Assembly (NCBI GenBank): GCA_033439255.1
Contig: CM065891.1
Span: 1,178,001 to 1,242,000 of the forward strand
Direction: 5' to 3'
DNA length: 64,000 nucleotides
Origin: Hericium rajendrae
Taxonomy: Eukaryota > Basidiomycota > Agaricomycetes > Russulales > Hericiaceae
Position numbers and translations under genes: made by a program. This document shows positions 55,843 through 64,000 of this stretch, piece by piece. The stretch's first letter is position 1, and every line of letters begins with the position of its first letter. Below the pieces are notes generated by a model. The model saw nothing but the letters and a program-made list of their open reading frames with translations. It did not search any database and was not told where the DNA came from.

Positions 55843-58800
55843 CTATTGGAAGTATAGCTGCTGTACATCTTGATGTGCGAAAGGCAGATTGCAAGCAGGG
55901 CACTTTCGTTGTCGCGTAGCAATGCGTGCTTCAACACATTGTTTGCAGAATGCTAGACGGGTGCTCGTGTGAGATTGGACCTGCAAGTGATACAATAAAA
56001 GTACATACAATGCATGCATTTGGTGATGACAGTATTACGCATGTTGATACGACATGTAGAACATTTGAGGATGCTCTGGATATCCATTGATGAACACCCT
56101 TGGACAAGCAGGAAGGTACTTAACACGCACCATGCATTTGTCGATCTCCTTCTGCAAACCCGCTTCCTTCTGTGACGACGTCTGAGGCTTTGCTTTGATG
56201 ACAGAAGAGGCTTTCTCGGCCTCACGCTTGGCTTTGGTGAGTTCGTCTTCAAGTTTGCGTATATGTGCTGTTGCCGAATGAAGGCGGTCCTCAGTAATAC
56301 GTTTAGACCTTTCAGACTATGGAGACAGTGAGTAAAAAGCTGCGGTGGATATCAAGTATGACACACTCTCGTGGCCGTTTGTGCTTCGATTGCGGCCTTG
56401 TTCTCGTATTCTTTGCGCTGCATCTCGACGTCTTCCACCTGTAGTTTTAACCTCGCGGCGGTCTGCTTGTGCAAAGACAGCTCTCGATCGAAGTTGCTCT
56501 GTGTTTAAAGTGAGATACATCACCAGAAAGCATACTATCTTAACCCTTACCACTACGTCCTTCAATGCCTTTTCCGATTCCCTCACTGCGTCCAGCAGTC
56601 TGGCTTGCCGCTCTGCATCGCGCTTGTAATTCTTCAGAGCGTTCTCTGAAGCTTCCTTGAAGCGCATCGCGCCCCAATACTTGTTGTCCGCTTTCGCTTT
56701 CTGCGATTCCTGTCAGACGACGAGCCGCTGGAAGTGAAATTTCCAGCTTACCTCAATACAAGCCTTCTCTAACCTCTGTTCACAATCGGCTAGATCATAG
56801 ACCTTCTTCTTCACCTGCTTGTCAAGCGACTCCCAGGCAGCGGACAGCTGGTCGAGCTCCCCATACAAGGCTGTCTCGGCCTGAGTATGTTGAGCTTCTT
56901 GTAAGCGCAAGGCTTTCAGCTCCTGCTCGTTGCGTTCCAGCTGCGACATCAATTGCTTCGTTTCTGGCGGTGATGTTGAAGACTCGCCATACGTAGCCTG
57001 ATATTGGTTGAGCAGTTTCATGGCCTCTGCGAGCTGTTGTCGGGCTTCTGCTTCCGAACGCATGTGCTTAATGACGTCTGGATGTTCCTCTTCGAAAACG
57101 CGAGTTGCTGTTCGATCGAAGCAGCCCGTGCTTCAGATGCTCTGCGGAAGATGTGAGTGTCGCTCGCAACTCTAGAGCACACTACTCACTCAAGCCGTTG
57201 CTTCAAGTCATCGACATACGAGACATTTCCGGATTTCTCCCGCAGGAAGAAATTCATGAGGTCACCGTCCCCAGCCTTGGCAGCTGTCAAAGCTTTCAAG
57301 CGAGACACCTCCGCCAGGAGTACTGTTATCCTCTCCTACAGAATTGAAATATGAGCGTCTGCCATGAGCAATCGATCGAAGTAGACAAACCTCACGGTTC
57401 TTGGCCAGATCGGTCATCTCGTCCAATGACTTTCTGTAGTTAAGATCAACGGACTTTCGCTCGTGAAGCTCTGCAGCAAGCTGATCTCGTGCTTGACGTA
57501 GACGTGCTGCTTCTTCAGATTTCTTGGTCAAGGCCTTCTGCGCTTCAACAACCGCAGCGTCTGCCAGGACCTGGATAATGGTTAGTCAAACCGACAACAG
57601 GATCTCAAAAGTCATATACCTTCGCCTCCTCCTGCCATTGAATCTTGCTTGCCTCCAGACTCGCAACCTCCTTCCGCAATGTCTCTATGATCGTATTTCG
57701 TTCCGAATTGGTATATTGGAGGCCAGAAATCTGCTGAAGCAAAGACTGGTAATAGGGCGTGTTCGTGATAGTTTCTGCTGAAGGCTCTTCGCGCTTTAGG
57801 TGATGGTCAACCCAAGTTATGCGTCGCATGAAGGCATCCATAACGCACCTCAGACTCCAAGGCTAGCACCCGGGCTTGAAGACCCGTGAGCTGGAGCTCC
57901 AACTGCTTCACTATTTCCTCCCTGGAATGGGCGATGTGCATCCAGTCTTCTTGATTTGGCGAAAGCCCATTAGCCGGAGGCGGAGACTAGATTGCAATTA
58001 GAGGAAAGTCAGAAAACCAGCTCGAGACTCCCACCAATGACCAACGCGACCACTCACTGCTGGAGAGGACGGTTCTCGCTTTGACTCGGGTTCATCCATC
58101 TTCACATCCTCGATCTTCGTTTCCTCACTTTTCAATCCTTCGCCTTTGACCTCCTCCGCTTTCACTTCATGATGGGAACTCGGTGAAGCACTGTCATGTC
58201 CATGAACGGCGCGGACTGTAGAGCTATGCTGCCGATCGAATCGACTCTCGGCGCGATGCAGGTCTGTCTGATACTGCTCACAGAGAGCTTGCGAGTCGGC
58301 AAGTTCTGCCTTGGTAAGAGCTAGCTGGGAACGGAGGACGCCACACTATTAAAGAGATTATGAGTGGCAGTCGAATCACAAAAGGCGCAATCTTACTTCT
58401 GCTTGAGAATCTTGGAACTGCTTCTTTAACTCCTCGTCCCTGATGCCTGAACTGCCCATCTTCACAAACTTTGCTACCAGTTTGTGAGTGGTATGCGCGT
58501 TCTTGTCCAAAGCCTCTGCCAATATTGCATCCTCATCAGATGAAACATACCGCGAGAGATCGAGGAGGTCTGCTACATGTGTATCCCATAAGTAAATGAA
58601 ACGATAGCAAAGAAGCTAACTAACCTTCTGCTTCATGCCCCAAGTCTGGTAGGTCCTTCGAGTCGACTAAAGCGCGAATAGTATCGAGCAACTGGAGGAC
58701 AGGCCATATTAGTGATAGGTCAAGCCAGTTGAGTTGATAAGCGCTTACCTGAGACCAGCATGCACCCATCACGGCGAGACTTGCTTCATACGAACTCTTT

Positions 58801-59143
58801 CGACGCTCCAGCTCAGCGATTCGAGCTTGATTTCGACTGTTTTCCCGTGCATAATGCTTCATTCGTCTGAAGATAGCCTCTTTGCGAAATTGCTAGATAA
58901 CATGAAGGCGATATAATCAGCGAAAGAAACAGTACATTTGGATGCATGAAACAAGAGAGCATTGTATCTAACCTCAAGAGTGCTCTGGTCCCTAGGCTCT
59001 TCGTCATCAACAGAGTTACTCGAAGGAACGACGCCGTTAATATGAACAGGGGAGTCATTAGAGTCGGTTAGGGCGCGTTTCTTTGCATATAAAGGCTCGG
59101 GTTCCTCAGGATATGGTCTTTTCCTTGATTCCATGGCCAACAT
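55843..59143 (-). CDS. BRE1: E3 ubiquitin ligase BRE1 (histone H2B)
   Basis: The ATG at 59143 begins MLAMESRKRPYPEEPEPLYA, KKRALTDSNDSPVHING. An N-terminal helix KHYARENSRNQARIAELERR and KSSYEASLAVMGACWSQ is followed by many exons of Lys/Glu/Gln/Leu-rich heptads (for example NEQELKALRLQEAQHTQ, MTKKSEEAARLRQARDQLAA), as expected for the long coiled coil. The C-terminal RING finger is LKCSTCRINMRNTVITKCMH, an intron, SFCKQCVEARIATRQRKCPA, CNLPFAHQDVQQLYFQ (C3HC4). BRE1 works with Rad6 to monoubiquitinate histone H2B in transcribed chromatin. Around ten short introns interrupt the gene; junctions in the middle are approximate. No frame break was found in the parts I traced. Confidence 0.88.
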
Positions 59144-59690
59144 GTAGATAGCAGAGGGAAAGCAAGGATAGACGAGGATGGCGCGACGACAGGTGAAGAC
59201 GGCAATCCAGGACTGCTCACCGAGCAGGTCAAGCGAAATTCACACTCCGATTTCCATTTATGGTCGCCTGTGGCAACAAAAAAAGAGCGTCTATTTGCGA
59301 ACTTTCAAGGCCTTTCAGTGAAACTTTCACACCGCTGACCTTGCTAATACAAGCAGGTCGAGGCTTCGCTTCTGTCGCAGTCCGGGCAAGTGGTTTATAG
59401 TTTGTTGAACATGACTTACTTGCAAGGCCTTTTTTAGAATGGACACCATGCAGCGATGGTCCTCTGCTTGACCCTTGGTGCAGGCTTTGCCGCATCACAG
59501 TACCTTCTGAGGTGACAGGCCACAAGTAATCAACCTCAAGGGGGCCCTGAGAATATAGGCAAGTGGTCAGAGCGACGTCGAAGTTTTTGAACTTCGTCAT
59601 TCCCAGGTGATTATTCCTCATTCTCATGAAAGCAGCAGGCCGAGTCTCTCCACGTTGTGCGTGCACAAGCTTTCTGTTCCCAATTTCCAC
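59144..59690. other. Intergenic region between BRE1 and the allantoin gene
   Basis: An open minus-strand frame of 153 codons covers 59229-59690 but has no motif, and its upstream part overlaps the 3' end of the neighbouring gene. It may be chance. The sequence must also hold the BRE1 promoter. Confidence 0.3.
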
Positions 59691-62011
59691 TTACGGGACC
59701 TCTACTCTGATTAATCCCGTCGGGTCCGCTTCTATCTCCACCACTTCACAATCAGCTCTGTCCCCACTGCCGATTTGCGTTTCCACGCAAGCCAGATCCA
59801 TCGGCTGGACCACACTTATTAACACTGCTGATGGTACGGATCAAAGTAAAATAAATCGAAGCTCACCTTCTCAAGAACTGTCATGGGTTGGTCTAAAGCC
59901 AACGCTCAGCGCCGTCCAACAGAAGATTATGAAGGTAGCACTCACGCCAGACAGCCGTCTTGTATACAATGCCCTGAGCTCCGTGGCCACGAACGCACGC
60001 ACGCTCTTGAGGTCCGGTTTTCCATCATCAGCGTCCTTTGTAACGACTACTAAATACCTTTGTGACTGATCGGCGCCCATCGGGATGAACGCTTGATTCG
60101 TATATGGGTGTCGCTCCAACGCCTTGAGCTCAACCTGAACAGCTTTCTCTGAGGAATCGGAGCGCGTCTCGACTGGCTGACACCTGTAGACAGAAATGCC
60201 CGGCATTGCCCCCGATCCCTCGGGATAACTGCTTTCAAGTAATGACAGTTTGTGGAATTTGGTGGCCGTCCCAAAATTGGCAGGCGTGATCTTGGTGGTG
60301 CGTGGGGAAGGCACCGCATGGATGTCGGGATACGATTGAATGACCTGACCGAAAGGCGCGAATGCCTCCGGGGTAAGTGGCAAAGCGGGGATGGTTCGAT
60401 AGGTTCGATAGGCCTTCTCCTCGGACGCGATTGCAATTGAAGGCTCCTTGGCGGCGACGGCACCTGCCTCAACGGTCTTTGTGAGAGGCACTTTTCCCGC
60501 CTTCTTACCAAATACTCTGACACGCTTGATACCGCCGTCCGGATATATAGTCAACCTAACATGCGTGAAAGGTTGGTTGTCTGTGTTGTCCAAGCGCAAG
60601 GAATGTTCTCTGTGCGGACCAAGGGGAGTCTTCGGCAGTACGAGAGTCCACTCATCATTCGTAGCAACTACAGCCCAGTGCTCAGCAGGCGGGCTACAGG
60701 ACGCAGGTGGTGGGTGTGATGGTGCATGCGGGGGAATTTCCAGCGGGCTTCGTATGGTGTGGAGCTCGCAGGTCTGGGGGAAGTTGCCCTTGAAGTGTGC
60801 CGTGTCGATCGTGACATGAGAGAGGAGAGCAGGGGCGCCGCTGCATAAGGGGATGAATGTGGGCCGGAGTCGCAAGAAACAGTTGTTCTCACAGTTTAAT
60901 GATAACCCAATCCTTGTGACCGGGCTGACGGCTTCGTTTCGTCTCCCAGCCGTCGCCCATGTCTTTGCCTGGATTGAGTTAAGCATCTGCATTCAAAGTG
61001 GGGCGTGCGAGGTGCTCACCCCGGCCAGGTAGGATCAAATTAGAGCCAACGCCGAAATGCTGATCTGACGTGAAGACGACGCGTCCACCTGCAAACACAT
61101 GGGCTACGTCGAAAATCTCGTTGGACGTTGGGTGCACCGGAACGACACGTCCGTATACTCGGAATCGTGCCTAGACATGGACGCGATGTCAATTGAATGG
61201 AAGTGCGGATAATGTGGTGGAGCCTGCGCACAATCCCACCGTCTGGGTACATATTCAGCTTGACATAGTTCACACCTTTGCTCTCTGGCACCTGAAACAG
61301 ATGTCGGGCGCTGGGGCCTAAACCCACTTTCGGTAGAATTTCGGACCACTAGAGCGTGTTTCCTTGGTCGATTCTCAGTTGACAGTAAGAGAAGCAGAAC
61401 GCACTCGTGGATCACTCGATGTGGGGGCTTCATCTCCATCTGGCAGCAATAGAGTCTGCACTGAAACCTCAGGCGCCTCATTGCCTGCGATCTCGATTCA
61501 GCGATAGGCCGTGAACTGCAACTAAATGACAGACCATTGAAGTGTGAAGTGTCGATGTCAAATCCTATGACCGACCCCGTCGTGCCTAACTTTATGATCG
61601 CCCTGCGGGTGCACCTCTATATCACCGATGGCAGGTGGGTCGAACTAAGAGCACGTACCAGTCATAGTCAGGATTGTGCCTGCGTGTCTCCCATCCACTA
61701 TACAGAGCGCCTTTGGGGCCGAACTGACCTTTCAAGCTCGGCGCAGGCTATTATCGAGTTGTTATCGCCCGAGTAGTCGCAGACGAAGTGATGCCCGAGG
61801 AAGTGCATACCTCTACGAGGAGCAGATGGAATGCCTCTGCAAAGAATTCATCTGACACGTCAATGACCTTGCCGCCGATTGCAACGCTTGAAAGCTCTTG
61901 TACGGAGTTAGAGGTTCTGCGATAACGGCCGGCGACATGGTAGACGAACGTACCTGTCGCAGCACCGAAAACACTAGAAAACTGTTCCAAATCCGCCCGT
62001 TTGAAAGCCAT
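59691..62011 (-). CDS. Bifunctional allantoicase-ureidoglycolate lyase fusion
   Basis: The ATG at 62011 reads [19 protein letters not shown], an intron, then [20 protein letters not shown] and [30 protein letters not shown] and IDTSHFNG. Next come [33 protein letters not shown]-type sequence and a second repeat with [17 protein letters not shown]: two allantoicase repeats. The same frame continues into [31 protein letters not shown] and [20 protein letters not shown], the ureidoglycolate lyase domain, ending [20 protein letters not shown] and [10 protein letters not shown] at 59691. Allantoicase splits allantoate to ureidoglycolate and urea; the lyase releases glyoxylate and a second urea. 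One base appears to be missing near 59971-59981, between FVAT and GIVYKTAVW. The last two introns fit well only with that correction. Confidence 0.82.
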
Positions 62012-62338
62012 CGTCTTTGTCAGATTTGCTCTTAACTCTGTAGGTATACAAGATGTTAGTGCGCAGGTCTAAAGGTATGGATTTGTCTGAGATACGCGAT
62101 GAAATCCGAAGGTCAAAGGACGTATCGGCGGGCGCTTCTAGAGCGATATAGCGCGATGTAGGTTATCCCAGAAAGGCAGGTCTCCTGCTAGTCTCCGAGC
62201 AGACCTTACACAGAAGAAAGTCGTTCTGTGTTTAAGGTCTCCTGCTGTAGTTTGTCCAGGCGATATGTAGGTTTCTTCGACTCTCGGCGTTTGCTCAAGG
62301 TAGCATACTCAAAATTTGCAACGTAGTAGACATTTACT
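62012..62338. promoter_or_regulatory. Divergent promoter region
   Basis: 327 bases lie between the start codons of the allantoin gene (minus) and the second F-box gene (plus). Three GATA-core words are present (GATACGCGATG, GCGATATAGC, GCGATATGTAG), compatible with nitrogen regulation of the allantoin gene, but such short words occur by chance. Confidence 0.35.
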
Positions 62339-64000
62339 ATGACCTCAACGTCGCGATTCCTGTCCATTCCTCCCGAGCTCCTGATAATGGTGTTGCAAAA
62401 CATGGAATACAAAGATTTGATCGTCTGCTCGATGGTGAGTGTGCGAGACGTTCTGCCATCGTGGCGATTCCCTTCTAAACGACCATCCTAGGTGTGCAAT
62501 CGCTTTCACAAATCAGTCAAGGAGGTTGCAGAACTTTTATACACCATCAAACTTGCTGTTGATGGACTCGTCGACGGCCCTCCAGCGACCAGAGCACAAG
62601 CGAACGTCTGCAAATTCTCCTCGATCTACGGTCGCGCTGGCGCACCTTTGACTGGATGAAGCGGGAAACTGTAAACCCATATCCGACGAAGCCCAAGCGT
62701 AACAATAAGCATTACGCTCAAGGAATATTCTCGCAGGCCATGCGGCTGAGCGGCGAAGAGGACCACCATGAGTCCTCGATCTTCTGTACGACATTACCAA
62801 CTCGTGCGATGGGAGCCATGGAAGACGGTTCGCTTGCCGAGAATGATGATCTATGGCACCGGGCCTTCTGTATGGATCCCGCTGCGGACATCGTCATCTT
62901 CGTGTCAATCGAAGACGAGAACCTTGAGGACGAGGAGATAGTGGACCAGTTAGCCAGATCCCGCTTGACATTTGTTCCCAGATCTCTCAGTTCGAATGGT
63001 GCCCGCCCGCATCCATTGTGCCGGTCTGAGTCTTTCGAGCTCAATACGGGTTTCTACGATGCCGGAATCATAGAGCCTCAGATTGCTGGAGACATCATTG
63101 GCGTCATCATTGACGATCAAGAGGAGTCTGTCGTGATGTACAACTGGCTCACAGGTCAGCTGATTATCGTGTGTATTCCCCTTTACAGTGACGTGTTACG
63201 CAGCTCTTGACCGCTTGTTTGTGGGTGTAGAGATTGATGCCTTCATATGAACTGTCGATCAGGAACTTCACGTTTCTTTCTCCTAGGTCATTCGTGTTGT
63301 CCACGGCGCAGTGGAATGGACGCACGTATACTCAGCGCATTTTGATATTATTCACACTCTGTGACGAGCCCTGGGGCGATCAGGAATGGGTAGTTGCTAC
63401 TGACGCACTCAAATCCCTTGTCAGCTTACTTCTCCCAGAGATCGCTTAGGCTACATCAACACCACACCCTGCGCCTCTTACCAGCCTCGAGACATGCCTT
63501 TCAAGGTTGAAGATCCAAGTCGTATCTTGGTGTACGACGCGGGCAGATATGATAGTCAATCAAGCGTGAGGATGATAATTCACACTGATGTGTTCATAAA
63601 AGTTAAGGAGCTTGTGTCAAGGGGATCCGACACCATGTCTCAAACCCACCAAATACGTATACCTTGGGAAGCCTGGGGCCCAAAATATACCCGATTATTC
63701 ATGGCGAGGGCCCACGATTATGTCGATCTTCCATAGAGGTGAGTATCTACTTTACTACACTGTTATTCCTCGATGCTGATGACATCTGGAGACCAATTCA
63801 TGGCGAACGAATGATTATGCAACTGACAGAGGCTGACGAATCAAAAACATATCTGATGGATTTCAACCGTCGCGCGCATTGTCGACAGATTGCCTCTGGG
63901 AACGATTCCGTGCTCATCACTGAGCCTTCGATCCTCCCGCCATTACTGTTCACCACTCCGGTTACATCTTCCCTGCCGTACACCGCAGTTCGCATTCCGG
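62339..64000 (+). pseudogene. F-box protein, paralog 2 (frame broken, cut by window end)
   Basis: The ATG at 62339 reads MTSTSRFLSIPPELLIMVLQ, NMEYKDLIVCSM, an intron, then VCNRFHKSVKEVAELLYTIK, so the F-box is intact. Against paralog 1 one base is missing near 62580 (CCTCCAGCG for expected CCTCCCAGCG), after which the frame recovers in KPKRNNKHYAQGIFSQAMRL. A 16-base deletion near 63446 creates a TAG at 63447; the matching sequence then continues as LGYINTTPCASYQPRDMPFK and HQIRIPWEAWGPKYTRLF. The final exon (LMDFNRRAHCRQI) runs off the window. Two independent lesions suggest a decayed duplicate of the 53268 gene, 9 kb away in the same orientation. Confidence 0.65.

Noticed and set aside
59971-60010. 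29-base intron to explain the frame change in the ureidoglycolate lyase domain
   Set aside because: It would be shorter than other introns here and would remove the conserved VRAFVAT residues; a one-base indel is simpler.

Overview
The window looks like nuclear DNA of a filamentous basidiomycete, most likely an Agaricomycete. Coding genes are cut by many short (about 45-70 bp) GT-AG introns, and several predicted proteins belong to families I know mainly from mushroom-forming fungi. There is no sign of operons, phage or bacterial genes. All assignments come from reading the sequence; no database search was run.

Left part (1-24900) is accessory, repeat-rich and full of decayed genes. It opens with a 29-bp minisatellite (about 1.37-2.76 kb) that carries fragments of two ribosomal protein genes: a decayed uL15 (RPL28) piece and two identical uS3 (RPS3) exon pieces. 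A roughly 76-bp dimeric satellite follows (2.84-4.33 kb) and abuts the truncated end of a basidiomycete-type gene. From 7.6 to 22.1 kb lie five members of lineage-expanded families of unknown function: a protein with two RNase H1 N-terminal-like domains, two further hypothetical genes, a pseudogene with in-frame TGA codons that look like CGA to TGA transitions and a 2.8-kb insertion, and an alanine/lysine-rich gene. Tandem repeats of 110 bp, 15 bp and GC-rich type lie between them.

Middle part (25-44 kb) holds three paralogous genes for putative OTT_1508-like deaminases (zinc-binding H/E and CxxC motifs). One has lost the catalytic His. The other two are divergent and share an intergenic region rich in same-strand TGTGGCT words. 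Copies of a dispersed gene-like element lie at 27 and 33.5 kb, with a third, inverted, at 55 kb. Further right are a nuclear-type protein with frame breaks, LSM2 (spliceosome/mRNA decay), a HemK/Mtq1-type methyltransferase with frame breaks, and one unrecognised multi-exon gene.

Right part (45-64 kb) is a conventional gene-dense region: the ERT1/AcuK gluconeogenesis regulator, PRA1, CDC26 (APC/C), PEX5 (peroxisomal import receptor), an F-box protein, BRE1 (H2B ubiquitin ligase), a fused allantoicase-ureidoglycolate lyase, and a second F-box paralog cut by the window end. ERT1, PEX5 and the allantoin genes all touch carbon or nitrogen scavenging, but nothing in the sequence shows co-regulation.

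Several conserved genes carry one-base frame breaks, often at short homopolymers. Either these copies are pseudogenes or the assembly has residual indels; this should be kept in mind when using the coordinates.
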